64,000 bases of DNA from Palleronia pontilimi (GTDB lineage: Bacteria; Pseudomonadota; Alphaproteobacteria; Rhodobacterales; Rhodobacteraceae), in contig NZ_JAEKPD010000022.1 of assembly GCF_016412875.1 (NCBI RefSeq), positions 1-64,000 of the forward strand, given 5' to 3'. A program made the position numbers and the translations under genes. Under the pieces are notes generated by a model, which did not search any database, was not told the origin of the DNA, and worked only from the letters and a program-made list of their open reading frames with translations. This document shows, piece after piece, positions 25,469 to 34,796 of the stretch (its first letter is position 1; the number at the start of each line of letters is the position of its first letter).

Positions 25469-26500
25469 TCACGATGGCGCCCCCTTCCCTTTCACGGACT
25501 TCTTCTCCACCCAGCCCAAAAACGCCCGCTCGGGGGCGGCCAGACGCTTGCGGCCCGAGACCTCCCACCAGCTGCGCCACTCGGCCTCCAGCGCGTGGAC
25601 GTCGGCGCCCGGCAGCATGGCGCGGGCGGTCTCCAGCGTGTCGTCCGACAGGGGCGGCGGCCCCATCCCCGGCGGCGGGACCGCGCGGCGCGGCGTGACG
25701 CGCAACTGGTCGCCCGGGACTTCTTCCAGCCGGTAATCGGGCAAATGGTCTTCCGCGATCATCCGGCGAATGGCGGCGCGAAAGACCCGCAGGGGCGCCG
25801 TCGATCCCGCTTTCAGATGCAGCGTCGCGAGCCCCACATGCCAGCCGGGCTGCCGCCCGCAATGCTTGCGCGCCAGCTCGTAGACCCGCCGCTCCAAAGG
25901 CTTTCTCAGGCGGAAATAGTCCCGTGACAGCGTCAGGACCGATTTCGCCAGCACAGCGCGGAACAGCCAGTCCGACAATGTCACGCTGACCGATACCATG
26001 CGCCCACCCCGGGATTTACGCACCACTTCCCAGGCCTCGATCAGGCCGAAGCCGCTGGTGGTCTCTTCGCCCGCGGTGGTGATATTAGTGGTGATACGGG
26101 TGCCCGCCAGGCGCTCGAAGGCCTGCACCAGCCGCGCGTAACTGTCGCCCGACGTGTCGCGGTTGGTGGCAACCAACAGGTCATGCGCGGTCAACCGCAG
26201 GGTGCGCGTCACCGCACGGCCCGCGTTCAGCGCGGCCACCAGCTGGCTGATGCAATAGATCAAGATGTCCTTGTCGTGGATCGTCGCCCGTCCCCGCACC
26301 GACGGCGTCACGGTGATGTCGGCGCCGTTGTGACTATAGCTCAGGATTCGCCTGTCGGGCCGCGTCGACAGCGAAAACAGAGGATGCTCCATGCTGGCCA
26401 GATCGTCCTTCAGGCTGGCGCCGAAGATGTCGCAGACGAAGAAATCGCCCGAGGGATGGCGCGCGGGTCCAAGCCCGCCCGGATGGGTGCCGCTGCTCAT
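25469..26500 (-). CDS. repA: Plasmid replication initiator RepA (RPA family)
   Basis: 343 residues. The central part matches the alphaproteobacterial RepA/RPA initiator family, with IHDKDILIYCISQLVAALNA, LRLTAHDLLVATNRDTSGDS, YARLVQAFERLAGTRITTNI and LSRDYFRLRKPLERRVYELA, which form winged-helix DNA-binding modules. RepA binds iterons and starts plasmid replication. The gene is divergent from parA, with the iteron region 26586-26740 between them, the usual order of this replicon class in roseobacters. The last 30-40 residues are charged. The ATG at 26500 is the best start seen; another at 26391 would remove the first motif region. Confidence 0.88.
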   Translation of the reverse strand: MSSGTHPGGLGPARHPSGDFFVCDIFGASLKDDLASMEHPLFSLSTRPDRRILSYSHNGADITVTPSVRGRATIHDKDILIYCISQLVAALNAGRAVTRTLRLTAHDLLVATNRDTSGDSYARLVQAFERLAGTRITTNITTAGEETTSGFGLIEAWEVVRKSRGGRMVSVSVTLSDWLFRAVLAKSVLTLSRDYFRLRKPLERRVYELARKHCGRQPGWHVGLATLHLKAGSTAPLRVFRAAIRRMIAEDHLPDYRLEEVPGDQLRVTPRRAVPPPGMGPPPLSDDTLETARAMLPGADVHALEAEWRSWWEVSGRKRLAAPERAFLGWVEKKSVKGKGAPS

Positions 26501-26585
26501 GTCGTCCGTCCTGCTCGCGAACCTTCCGGTCCGGCGTCATTCGGGCGCGCCGGGACTTCTTCGGGGGTTCAGTAACACCCTAGAC

Positions 26586-26740
26586 ATATCCACAGGCCCC
26601 GGTCCAGCGCCCGGATCGGGGGATCGGAATCGCGCCCCCGTGGGTTCGGAGTCGTTCCATCGTGGGTTCAGAGTCGCCCGGATCGGACCGCGCTAAGAAA
26701 ATCATGGGAATTTCAGGATGTTGCTGCGACTCTGAACCAC
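26586..26740. other. oriV: Replication origin: iterons and DnaA-box-like site
   Basis: Three 22-bp-spaced repeats start at 26618, 26640 and 26662. The best two have the cores GTGGGTTCGGAGTCG and GTGGGTTCAGAGTCG; the first is degenerate (12 of 15 core bases). An inverted copy lies at 26727-26740. ATATCCACA at 26586-26594 differs from the DnaA-box consensus at one base. An AT-rich segment follows to about 26800. A 22-bp period puts the repeats on one face of DNA. The place between repA and parA fits an iteron origin where RepA binds and possibly also autoregulates. Confidence 0.78.
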
Positions 26741-26868
26741 CGATCATCTTCACGTAACGATTCAACTAACATTCTCTAACAGCAAAGAAGTTGCATCAGC
26801 GCACCTCCTGTCCCGTCACACCGCTGGTCAGCCCGGGCAAATGCTGAGAAAATCGACAGAATCGGACG

Positions 26869-28350
26869 GTGCGTCACAAGATTTCTTCCATGTGCGCGCT
26901 TTTGTGGTATCCTGCCGAAAATAGCGCACATCAACGTGCCGAGCAGCAGTTCATCCATAGGCACCCTCCCAGGTCCAACGCCCCCCTTCCCCCCTATTTC
27001 CGACTCGATCCCGACGCAGCCTTGGCCGGGCTCGGCGCTGCCACAGACACCGAAGCCTTCGCCGAGATCGCCCGCGCCTGCAGCCGGGGCCGCGACGATC
27101 TGGCCTCGCGCGGCCTCGAGGGCGACGGCACCCGCAAGCTGCGGATGTTCTCCACGTGGGAGATCACACGCTACCTGATCCCGGTGGCCCAAGGCCATTT
27201 CCGCCGCGTGCTGAAGCAGAACCCCGATCTGCCCCAGGGCCTGTCCGAGACCCCGGGCGGTGCCAAGTGGTTCACGCTGGAAGAGGTGCTGCGCCTCAAG
27301 GCCCATTTCGGGCAGGAGGGGTCGAAGGCCAAGGAATATCTTCCCTACCGCCCCAAGGGCCTGCCCGCCAAGATCTGTGCCGTTGCCAATTTCAAGGGCG
27401 GCGTTGGCAAGACCAGCACGGCAGCCCACCTGGCCATGTCCGCCGCGCTCGACGGCTACAAGGTACTGGTGATCGACCTGGACAGCCAAGGTTCCATGAC
27501 GTCGATTTTTGGCGGCCGCGTTCAAGACGAATGGCAGACCGTCTTCCCGCTGCTGGCCCGTCACTATGCCCAATACCTGCGCGCCGACAACCAGCGCCGT
27601 CTCGACCGCGGCGATCCCCCCCAGCCGCTGGACGAGACGCTGTCGGACGCGCTCGACATCACCGCGAAGGACCTGATTCAGCCCACCCACTGGCCCAATA
27701 TCGACCTGATCGGCGCCCAGCTGAATCTCTACTGGGCCGAGTTCCAGATGCCCGTCTGGCGCATGCAGGGCCGCGGCTGGAAATTGTGGGACGCGCTGAC
27801 CGACACGCTGGCCGCCGACGGGGTGCTTGGCGATTACGACGTGGTCTTCGTCGATACGCCACCGGCCCTTGGCTACCTGACGATCAATGGGCTGGCCGCT
27901 GCCGATATCCTGCTTGTCCCCTTGGGCGCATCCTTCCTGGAATTCGACAGTACGGGGCGCTTCTTCGACATGCTCCACACCACCTTCCATTCGATTGAGG
28001 AGGGCGAGAACATCGCCGCCCGCGCCTTGGGGCGCGACGAGACGCGGTTCGAGTGGGACGCCGTGCGCGCAGTCATCACCCGTTACGACGGCGCGCAACA
28101 GGCCGAGCTTTCGGCCCTGATGCAGGCCTATCTGGGTCCCACCCTGTCGCCGCACCGTCAGGGCATCACCGCGCTGATCGGTCAGGCCGGCGAGCAGGTC
28201 CAGGGCATCTACGAAGCCGACTACCGCGACTTCAACCGCGAAACCTACGTGCGCGGCCGCGAGACATTCGACGCCACCTACGCCGCTTTCAAGCAGCTGC
28301 TGATCGGTGCCTGGCACCGTGATCGGCAAACCAGTGCCGCCGCCGAATGA
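26869..28350 (+). CDS. parA: Plasmid partition ATPase ParA
   Basis: 493 residues if GTG 26869 is used; ATG 26890 or a start further in is also possible because the first about 40 residues look untypical. The N-terminal part has an HTH-like region (FSTWEITRYLIPVAQGHFRR) used by long ParA proteins for operator binding. The ATPase part has the deviant Walker A FKGGVGKTSTAAHLAMSAAL, VLVIDLDSQGSMTSIFG and the Walker B-like VVFVDTPPALGYLTINGLAA. It moves ParB-parS complexes and represses its own operon. It is followed by the parS candidate and parB. Confidence 0.92.
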   Translation: MRHKISSMCALLWYPAENSAHQRAEQQFIHRHPPRSNAPLPPYFRLDPDAALAGLGAATDTEAFAEIARACSRGRDDLASRGLEGDGTRKLRMFSTWEITRYLIPVAQGHFRRVLKQNPDLPQGLSETPGGAKWFTLEEVLRLKAHFGQEGSKAKEYLPYRPKGLPAKICAVANFKGGVGKTSTAAHLAMSAALDGYKVLVIDLDSQGSMTSIFGGRVQDEWQTVFPLLARHYAQYLRADNQRRLDRGDPPQPLDETLSDALDITAKDLIQPTHWPNIDLIGAQLNLYWAEFQMPVWRMQGRGWKLWDALTDTLAADGVLGDYDVVFVDTPPALGYLTINGLAAADILLVPLGASFLEFDSTGRFFDMLHTTFHSIEEGENIAARALGRDETRFEWDAVRAVITRYDGAQQAELSALMQAYLGPTLSPHRQGITALIGQAGEQVQGIYEADYRDFNRETYVRGRETFDATYAAFKQLLIGAWHRDRQTSAAAE

Positions 28351-28427
28351 GCCCGCACCCGGCTTCATCTTTCCCGAAATGCCTCCGGGGGACGCGGCTT
28401 TGCCAAGGGTGGGGGCAGATCTCCCAA

Positions 28428-28447
28428 ATGTTTCGCGCGCGAAACAT
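28428..28447. promoter_or_regulatory. parS: 20-bp perfect palindrome, candidate parS
   Basis: ATGTTTCGCGCGCGAAACAT reads identically on both strands and lies between parA and parB. The outer TGTTTC/GAAACA half sites match those of chromosomal parS, with a different core. A near-identical copy is inside rmlD (30543-30562). It is most likely the ParB binding site of this replicon. Confidence 0.78.
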
Positions 28448-28499
28448 CTCCATACCGGCACCCGTTCTACGCCATCCCGTCTGACCCAAGGATCGCCCC

Positions 28500-29495
28500 A
28501 TGGCCAAGCGCAAACGACTGGACCCGCCCAAGACCGACTACCTCAGCGACAGCACCCTAGGCCGCGCGCCCTTCGCCAGTGCCCCCATCTCCGCCCCGCC
28601 GCCCATCGCGGGTGTGGCGGGTGACGCGGCCGGTTCCGCCGCCGCGGCCGAGCTGGCGCAGACCCTGTCCGACGCCCGCGCCCAGGGCCGCATGGTCGTG
28701 GCGCTGCCGCTGGACGATATCGACGCCACCTATCTGGTGCGCGACCGCGTGGGCATCGATGAAAGCGAGATGGCAGCTCTTGTTGCCAGCATCCGCGCGC
28801 GCGGCCAGCAGACACCCATCGAAGTCGTCGATCTGGGTCGCGACGCGCGACCCCGCCATGGGCTGATCTCGGGCTGGCGGCGCCTACACGCCCTGCGGAT
28901 CCTCGCCGACCAGGGCGAAACTGTCCTTGCTCTGGCGCTTCTGCGCAGTCCTTCCGAGGCCAGCGATGCCTATCTGTCGATGGTCGAAGAGAACGAAATC
29001 CGTGTCAATTTGAGCTATTACGAACGCGCCCGCATTGCCCTGAAAGCCGTCGAACAGGGCGCGTTTCCCGATACGAAAAAGGCGCTTCTGTCTCTTTTCC
29101 ACGCCGCCAGCCGCGCCAAGCGATCCAAGATCCGCAGCTTCGTGACGGTGGTCGAAGCCCTCGACGGCACGCTGCGCTTCCCCGAAGCCCTGGGTGAGCG
29201 GACGGGGCTGCGCCTGTCCAAGGCGCTCGACGCCGACCCCACCCTGGCCCGAAAACTGGAAAAGGCGCTGGAAGAGGCTTTGATCGATGACGCCACGGGC
29301 GAGCAAGACGCGATCGAGAATGTGCTGAAGGGCGGGCGCGGGGATCCGATGCCGCGCACCAGAACATCCCGTCTTTCGGTGAGGGAGGGGCTGGATCTGG
29401 TCAAATTCGAAGATGGCGCCGTGCACCTGTCCGGCCCCGCCATCGACGAGAACTTCCGGCATGCGATCTTGGCCTGGCTGCAAGAAGAAACCTAG
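28500..29495 (+). CDS. parB: Plasmid partition protein ParB
   Basis: 331 residues. ParB/Spo0J nuclease-like N-terminal region: VALPLDDIDATYLVRDR, then MAALVASIRARGQQTPIEVV, HGLISGWRRLHALR and VEENEIRVNLSYYERARIAL with the arginine patch variant. The HTH follows (about 180-225) and recognises parS, then a C-terminal dimer region. It spreads on DNA around parS and works with ParA to segregate the plasmid. The ATG at 28500 follows the palindrome by 52 bases. The 3' end overlaps the rmlA 3' end by four bases, tail to tail. Confidence 0.92.
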   Translation: MAKRKRLDPPKTDYLSDSTLGRAPFASAPISAPPPIAGVAGDAAGSAAAAELAQTLSDARAQGRMVVALPLDDIDATYLVRDRVGIDESEMAALVASIRARGQQTPIEVVDLGRDARPRHGLISGWRRLHALRILADQGETVLALALLRSPSEASDAYLSMVEENEIRVNLSYYERARIALKAVEQGAFPDTKKALLSLFHAASRAKRSKIRSFVTVVEALDGTLRFPEALGERTGLRLSKALDADPTLARKLEKALEEALIDDATGEQDAIENVLKGGRGDPMPRTRTSRLSVREGLDLVKFEDGAVHLSGPAIDENFRHAILAWLQEET

Positions 29496-30370
29496 TCCTT
29501 CAGCAGTCCCAAGATATACTGACCGTAAGAGTTCTTGGCGAATTTCTCGCCTAGCGCGCGCAAGGCATCCCGGTCGATCCAGCCTTTCGAGAAGGCGATC
29601 TCTTCGGGGCAGCCCACTTGCTGGCCCTGGCGTTCTGACAGGGTGCGCACGAAATTGCCCGCGTCCAGAAGGCTGCCATGGGTGCCGGTATCGAGCCACG
29701 CGAAGCCGCGGCCCATCGGCGCCACATCCAGTTGCCCATCGGCCAGGTACATGTTCAGCAGGGTGACGATCTCAAGCTCGCCACGCGCAGATTTGGTGAC
29801 GCTCTTGGCGCGTTCGGACGCGGTTTCGTCCAGGAAGTAGAGCCCCGTCACGGCATATTTCGACGGGGGGACCTTGGGCTTCTCGATGATTGACTTCACC
29901 CTGCCGTCGCTGTCGAAATCGACCACGCCATAGCGTTCGGGATCCACCACGCGATAGCCGAAGACGGTACCACCCTGCCCTTTCGCCGCGGCGTTGCCCA
30001 AGACGATCGGCAGGTCGTGTCCGAAGAAGATGTTGTCGCCCAGCACCATGGTCGACGCGGCGCCGTCCAGAAAGTCTTCCGCCAGAAGATAGGCCTGCGC
30101 CAGCCCCTCGGGGCGTTCCTGGACGATCCAGGTGAAGCTCAGCCCCCAGTGCGACCCGTCGCCCAGCGACCGGCGGAACTGGTCCGCGTCGTCGGGGGTG
30201 GTGATGATCGCGATCTCGCGGATACCGGTCAGCATCAGTACGCTGATCGGGTAATAGATCATCGGCTTGTCGAAGATTGGCAGCAGCTGTTTTGAGATGC
30301 CTTGGGTGATCGGGTAAAGCCGTGTTCCCGAGCCCCCGGCCAAGATGATGCCCTTGCGTGCGACGTTCAT
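29492..30370 (-). CDS. rmlA: Glucose-1-phosphate thymidylyltransferase
   Basis: 292 residues from ATG 30370, which overlaps the rmlD stop (ATGA). It makes dTDP-glucose from dTTP and glucose-1-phosphate, the first step to dTDP-L-rhamnose. The nucleotide-binding start GIILAGGSGTRLYPIT, the SKQLLPIFDKPMIYYP segment, VLGDNIFFGHDL, GYRVVDPERYGVVDFD and the late GRGFAWLDTGTHGSLLDAGN are all present, and length is normal. It is the last gene of the rmlCBDA operon on the minus strand, next to parB. Shadow ORFs on the other strand are ignored. Confidence 0.95.
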   Translation of the reverse strand: MNVARKGIILAGGSGTRLYPITQGISKQLLPIFDKPMIYYPISVLMLTGIREIAIITTPDDADQFRRSLGDGSHWGLSFTWIVQERPEGLAQAYLLAEDFLDGAASTMVLGDNIFFGHDLPIVLGNAAAKGQGGTVFGYRVVDPERYGVVDFDSDGRVKSIIEKPKVPPSKYAVTGLYFLDETASERAKSVTKSARGELEIVTLLNMYLADGQLDVAPMGRGFAWLDTGTHGSLLDAGNFVRTLSERQGQQVGCPEEIAFSKGWIDRDALRALGEKFAKNSYGQYILGLLKD

Positions 30371-31206
30371 GTCAGCTCCTTTACAATGTCCCGGAGGGCG
30401 GCTTTCCAGTCGGGACGTGTCACACCGAAATCCGACGCGAGGTCGCTGCAATCCAGGCGCGAATTCAGCGGCCTCCTGGCCGGTGTTGGATAGTCTGCGG
30501 TGGGGATGCCGATGATTTTGACATCACGTCCGGCGGCGACAAATGTTTCGCGCGCGAGACATTTCCAGGACGTGTCCGGCGCCCCCGCGAAGGGATACGT
30601 ACCGCCCCCTTGCCCGTCCGCGATGGCCCGGGCCATGATCATCAGCGCGTCGGCGATCGCGCCCGCCGGTGTCGGCCCGCCGATCTGATCTTCCACGATG
30701 GTCAGCGCATCGCGGGTCTCAGGCAGCCGCAGCATGCTCTTCGCGAAATTCATTCCGTGCGCCGAGAAGACCCAGGACGTGCGCAGGATCGCGTGTCGCC
30801 CCCCTGCCCCGCGCACCGCCTCTTCACCCGCCAGCTTGGTGCGGCCATAGACGTTCAGTGGCCCAGGGGAGGCATCGGGCCGAAACGGGTCCTCGCCCTG
30901 CCCGTCGAAGACGTAATCGGTCGAGATGTGCAGGAAGGGAATGTCGCGATCCGCGGCCGCTTGGGCCATGGCACCTGGGGTGGTGGCGTTGACCCTGCGA
31001 GCCAGGTCAGGCTCGGACTCGGCGCGATCCACGGCGGTATAGGCGGCGGCGTTGATGATGGCATCGGCGTCGCTGTCGCGAATGATCGCGGCGCATGTTT
31101 CGGAATCGCTCAAGTCCGCTTGCTCGCGACCGAGGCCCGTCACCCAATCATGCTGGTTTAGATGCGTGGCGACTTGGCCCGAGACCCCGAAAACCAGAAC
31201 TTTCAC
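30367..31206 (-). CDS. rmlD: dTDP-4-dehydrorhamnose reductase
   Basis: 279 residues from GTG 31206, which overlaps the rmlB stop (GTGA); the longer frame upstream has no basis. It reduces dTDP-4-dehydrorhamnose to dTDP-L-rhamnose with NAD(P)H. Seen are the Rossmann start [26 protein letters not shown], the [20 protein letters not shown] region, [14 protein letters not shown] with the YxxxK type pair, and [18 protein letters not shown]. The second parS-like palindrome (30543-30562) lies inside this coding sequence in its 3' part and is translated without disturbing the frame. Confidence 0.94.
   Translation of the reverse strand: MKVLVFGVSGQVATHLNQHDWVTGLGREQADLSDSETCAAIIRDSDADAIINAAAYTAVDRAESEPDLARRVNATTPGAMAQAAADRDIPFLHISTDYVFDGQGEDPFRPDASPGPLNVYGRTKLAGEEAVRGAGGRHAILRTSWVFSAHGMNFAKSMLRLPETRDALTIVEDQIGGPTPAGAIADALMIMARAIADGQGGGTYPFAGAPDTSWKCLARETFVAAGRDVKIIGIPTADYPTPARRPLNSRLDCSDLASDFGVTRPDWKAALRDIVKELT
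30543..30562. promoter_or_regulatory. Second parS-like palindrome, inside rmlD
   Basis: ATGTTTCGCGCGCGAGACAT differs at one base of 20 from the perfect palindrome at 28428-28447. A match this close 2.1 kb away is not expected by chance, so it is probably a second ParB loading site that tolerates being in a coding region. Confidence 0.6.
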
Positions 31207-32243
31207 GCCCCCCGCCCCAGCCTGTCGCCCACGTTGGCGCGGCCCTGCAGTGTGCGCCACCAGGGTTCGTTCTCCAGGTACCATTGCACGGTCTTCTCAA
31301 GGCCCTGTTCCAGTGTGAGCGAGGGGCGCCAGTTCAGTTCGGCGCGGATGCGGCCCGGATCGATGGCGTAGCGCAGGTCGTGGCCAGGGCGGTCGGTCAC
31401 GAACGTGATCAGGCTGGAATAGGGGCGATGCCAGGGTCGCAACCGGTCCAGGATTGCGCAGATCATCTGCACCAGGTCGATGTTGCGCGCTTCATTTTCG
31501 CCGCCGATATTGTAGCGTCGCCCGACTTGGCCCTTTCGCAAGACCGTCAGCAGCGCGTCGGCGTGATCCTCAACGTAGAGCCAATCCCGCACGTTCTTGC
31601 CCTTGCCATAGACCGGAATGGGGCGATGGGCGAGCGCGTTTAGGATCACGACCGGGATCAGCTTCTCGGGGAAATGATAGGGCCCGTAATTGTTCGAGCA
31701 GTTGGTCAGAAGGACGGGCAGGCCGTAGGTCTCGCCCCAGGCGCGGACCAGATGATCGCTGGCGGCCTTTGACGCGGAATAGGGAGAGTTCGGGGCGTAG
31801 GGCGTGTCCTCCGTGAACTTGCCCCCTGCCCCTAGGGAGCCGAAGACCTCGTCGGTCGAGACATGGTGGAAGCGGAAATTATCGGGGCGCCCGAGGTCGT
31901 TCCAGTGGGCGCGGGCGGCTTGCAGCAGGTTGTAGGTACCAGTCACGTTGGTGTCGATGAACACGCCCGGCCCGTCGATCGAGCGGTCCACGTGGGATTC
32001 TGCGGCCAGGTGCAACACCGCGTCCGGGCGGTGCGCAGCGAAAGCTTTGGCCAAGGACGGCGGGTCGCGCAGATCGGCCTGCACAAAGGCGTAGCCGGGC
32101 GCGTCCGCGACGGTGGCCACGTTATCGAGACAGGCGGCATAGGTCAGGGCGTCGAGATTGACGACCTCGTGGCCGTCGGCGATGGCGCGGCGCACGAGGG
32201 CGGAGCCGATGAAGCCCGCGCCGCCGGTGACAAGGATCTTCAT
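31203..32243 (-). CDS. rmlB: dTDP-glucose 4,6-dehydratase
   Basis: 346 residues from ATG 32243, which overlaps the rmlC stop. It converts dTDP-glucose to dTDP-4-dehydro-6-deoxyglucose with bound NAD. Motifs are [63 protein letters not shown] and [17 protein letters not shown]. The active-site TDE and YxxxK are visible. Length is normal. It is the second gene of the operon. Confidence 0.95.
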   Translation of the reverse strand: MKILVTGGAGFIGSALVRRAIADGHEVVNLDALTYAACLDNVATVADAPGYAFVQADLRDPPSLAKAFAAHRPDAVLHLAAESHVDRSIDGPGVFIDTNVTGTYNLLQAARAHWNDLGRPDNFRFHHVSTDEVFGSLGAGGKFTEDTPYAPNSPYSASKAASDHLVRAWGETYGLPVLLTNCSNNYGPYHFPEKLIPVVILNALAHRPIPVYGKGKNVRDWLYVEDHADALLTVLRKGQVGRRYNIGGENEARNIDLVQMICAILDRLRPWHRPYSSLITFVTDRPGHDLRYAIDPGRIRAELNWRPSLTLEQGLEKTVQWYLENEPWWRTLQGRANVGDRLGRGA

Positions 32244-32806
32244 GGGGCGCCCCACGTGAAAACAGGATCCATATCGGCCAGAGCGGGAGCTTTTGCATCC
32301 CTGTCCGACAAGATCGGGGCCGTGCTTTCGAGGCCCCAGGCGATGCCGATGTCGGGGTCGTTCCAGGCGATCGCGCCGTCGCAATCCGGGTGGTAGTGAT
32401 CACTGCATTTGTAGACGATCTCGGTATCGGGCGCGCGGGTGACGAAACCGTGCAGGAAACCACTGGGGATCAGCAATTGCTTGCCGTTTTCCGGCGTTAG
32501 TTCGACGCCGGTCCACCGACCGTAGGTGGGCGAGCCCACCCGGATATCGACCGCCACGTCCCACAGCGCGCCGCGGCCGCAACGCACCAGCTTGCTCTGG
32601 GCGTGGGGCGGCGATTGGTAGTGCAGTCCACGCAGTGTGTCGGTACGCGCCGAAACCGAATGGTTGTCCTGCACGAAGTCGATATCGAGCCCGGCCTGGG
32701 CCATGCGCTGCCGGTTCCACGTCTCGGCGAAGAAGCCGCGATCGTCTCCGAAGCGTTTCGGCGTCAGGATCAGAACGCCGGGCAGGGGGGTCGTTTCGAT
32801 ATACAT
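32240..32806 (-). CDS. rmlC: dTDP-4-dehydrorhamnose 3,5-epimerase
   Basis: 188 residues from ATG 32806 ([11 protein letters not shown]); the frame is open to 32884 but family members start here. It is a cupin-fold epimerase that acts on dTDP-4-dehydro-6-deoxyglucose. Key parts are [38 protein letters not shown] with the catalytic His, the following Gln-rich strand, [16 protein letters not shown] and [20 protein letters not shown]. It is the first gene of the rmlC-B-D-A operon, divergent from the GT2 gene at 32899, so the 92 bases between should hold both promoters. Confidence 0.94.
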   Translation of the reverse strand: MYIETTPLPGVLILTPKRFGDDRGFFAETWNRQRMAQAGLDIDFVQDNHSVSARTDTLRGLHYQSPPHAQSKLVRCGRGALWDVAVDIRVGSPTYGRWTGVELTPENGKQLLIPSGFLHGFVTRAPDTEIVYKCSDHYHPDCDGAIAWNDPDIGIAWGLESTAPILSDRDAKAPALADMDPVFTWGAP

Positions 32807-32898
32807 GCGCGTCCGTCCCATCCGTCGCGGTTCCGCTTTAGCAACCGCATCGTCTTCTGTCACTTGACCTCGCCGGTCCGGCATCGGAAACGGCGCGG

Positions 32899-33882
32899 AT
32901 GGTGGATGAGGTCACACAACATTCGGACCGTCTTGTGGCGGTGGTGGTCACCCATGACCGGTTGCAGCAGTTGAAGATCACCGTGGCGCGGTTGCTTGAA
33001 GCGGCACCCGATCAGTTGGCGGCGGTTCTGGTGGTCGACAATGCCAGCCGTGACGGCACGGGGGACTGGCTGGCGGGCCGGGACGATGCGCGGCTGCATG
33101 TCCTGCGATTGGGCGATAATCGCGGCGGTGCGGGGGGCTTCGCCGCTGGCATCGAACACGCGCTGTCGCGCCTGAGTGCGGGCTGGATCGCCCTGATGGA
33201 CGACGACGCGCGACCCGAGCCGGGAGCGCTGGCGGCTTTTCACGCCGTGGCGCGGGACCGCGATACGGCCTATGCCGGGGCTGTCCGCTATCCGTCGGGC
33301 GATATCTGCGAAATGAACCGCCCCGGGCTGAACCCTTTCGCGCGGCCCCGCGTCCTGTGGGCCACGCTGACGGGGGGCGGACGCAACGGCTATCAGCTTG
33401 ACGCGGCGGCCTATGACGATGTCGCGCTGCGCGACATCGATATGGGGTCGTTCGTGGGGCTGTTTTTGCCAAAAACAGCCATTCGGGCCGTGGGGCTGCC
33501 CGATCCGGCGCTGTTTCTCTACGGAGATGACGTGATTTATTCGCTGCGGCTGCGCAAGGCCGACGTGCGCATCCTGTTCGACCCGGCGCTGCGGTTCGAG
33601 CACGATTGCGCGACCTACGTTCCGGGGCAGGGGGCAGCGCGGATCCGGCCGCTCTGGAAAGCCTATTACCTGTTCCGGAACCGGTTGATCATGTACCGCC
33701 ACGCCGCCGGTCCGCTGTTCTGGCTGTTCGGGCCGGTTCTGGCGGCCAAATGGCGGCTGGATGCGCGGCATTACGGAGCGGACGCGCCGCGCTTTCGCCG
33801 GGTTTGGGCCTGCGCCGTGGAGGACGGGATGCGCGGGCGCACGGGGTTGCGGCTGGACGAGGTGCGCGCGCTGGCGGATTAG
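32899..33882 (+). CDS. GT2-family glycosyltransferase (rhamnosyl/galactofuranosyl type)
   Basis: 327 residues. GT-A fold of the GlfT/rhamnosyltransferase-like branch: LVAVVVTHDRLQQLKITVAR, VLVVDNASRDGTGDWL, the DDDA metal motif in GWIALMDDDARPEPGAL, then GSFVGLFLPKTAIRAVGLPD, ALFLYGDDVIYSLRLRKADV and KAYYLFRNRLIMYR. Such enzymes add galactofuranose or rhamnose to a growing chain. With rmlC next door and glf in the locus, either donor is plausible. The stop overlaps the 3' end of the kpsM-type gene by four bases, tail to tail. Confidence 0.88.
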   Translation: MVDEVTQHSDRLVAVVVTHDRLQQLKITVARLLEAAPDQLAAVLVVDNASRDGTGDWLAGRDDARLHVLRLGDNRGGAGGFAAGIEHALSRLSAGWIALMDDDARPEPGALAAFHAVARDRDTAYAGAVRYPSGDICEMNRPGLNPFARPRVLWATLTGGGRNGYQLDAAAYDDVALRDIDMGSFVGLFLPKTAIRAVGLPDPALFLYGDDVIYSLRLRKADVRILFDPALRFEHDCATYVPGQGAARIRPLWKAYYLFRNRLIMYRHAAGPLFWLFGPVLAAKWRLDARHYGADAPRFRRVWACAVEDGMRGRTGLRLDEVRALAD

Positions 33883-34697
33883 TTGTTCAGGATCGTGCGG
33901 TAGTGCCGCCTCACCAGCATAAGCCCCAGGGCCAGGCAGATCATGCTGACGAGCGTCACGTACGGAATGGACACATAGGTGGCATTGTAGGTTGAATAGA
34001 TGCCTCTGCGCATCAGGCCGGTGATATGCATCAGCGGATTCCACCACAGGATGGATTGCGCGAGCGGGGGCAGATCCTCGTAGAGGAAGATCACGCCCGA
34101 GGCGATGAAAAGCGGCCGGGTGATGATCGACCAGATCTGCTCCCACGGGCTGAAGAGCCCCATGATCGCGCAGTTGAGCGCGCCCACGCCGATCCCAACC
34201 AGGACGCCCAAGCCCAATGCTTGGGCGATCGGGCCGATGGAAAGCGCGGTGCCCGTATCGGTGGCGATGAAGATGGCGGTGAGCAGGATATAGGAGACGA
34301 GCATCCCAGTCAGCGTGTTCAGGATGACCCGTGCCAAAAGCGCGTCTATCCAGGTCACGGCCGGATAGAACAGGAGCGATTTCGAGAACGTGATGCAGCG
34401 TGCGGCGGCGTTCGAGATACTCAGGTACAGCTGGAACGGAAGAAAGCCCGACGCGTAGAACAGAAGGAACGAGTTTCCCAGGGACGGCGCCCGAAGCAGC
34501 AGCGAAAATCCCACCGACAGGACGAGAATGGCGCCCAGGGGCTCCAGGATGGCCCAGATGTAGCCTCCGGGTGACCGGCCATAGCGTGAAGACATCTCGC
34601 GCAGGATCAGCGCGATGATCGATCGCGGTGCGGCGAAAGAGCGGTTCACGCGCTTGAGCTTGGCGCCGCGATGACGCGGATCTGTGATCTCGGACAT
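33879..34697 (-). CDS. kpsM: Capsule ABC exporter, membrane subunit (KpsM type)
   Basis: 272 residues if started at ATG 34697; the frame extends to 34793 (304 residues) and the start is uncertain. Six hydrophobic segments fit the ABC-2 membrane family. Features typical of polysaccharide exporters are the REMSSRYGRSPGGYIWAILE amphipathic start, FYASGFLPFQLYLSISN, and the C-terminal NPLMHITGLMRRGIYSTYNA. With the ATPase at 36157 and the PCP-type protein at 34797 it would export the lipid-linked capsule across the inner membrane. It is divergent from the PCP-type gene, with 99 bases between starts. Confidence 0.88.
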   Translation of the reverse strand: MSEITDPRHRGAKLKRVNRSFAAPRSIIALILREMSSRYGRSPGGYIWAILEPLGAILVLSVGFSLLLRAPSLGNSFLLFYASGFLPFQLYLSISNAAARCITFSKSLLFYPAVTWIDALLARVILNTLTGMLVSYILLTAIFIATDTGTALSIGPIAQALGLGVLVGIGVGALNCAIMGLFSPWEQIWSIITRPLFIASGVIFLYEDLPPLAQSILWWNPLMHITGLMRRGIYSTYNATYVSIPYVTLVSMICLALGLMLVRRHYRTILNN

Positions 34698-34796
34698 GGG
34701 CAGCGGAACCGTTCGGAAGACTGGCAATTGCGCCCTGCGATATGTAAGACCCTGCGTGATGAAAGACAAACCCTGCCAGGCCGGGATTTCCACTCC

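Noticed and set aside
26776-28461. 561-residue minus-strand ORF opposite parA
   Set aside because: It lies over the clear ParA frame, has no recognisable domain and arises from high GC with few stops on the reverse strand.
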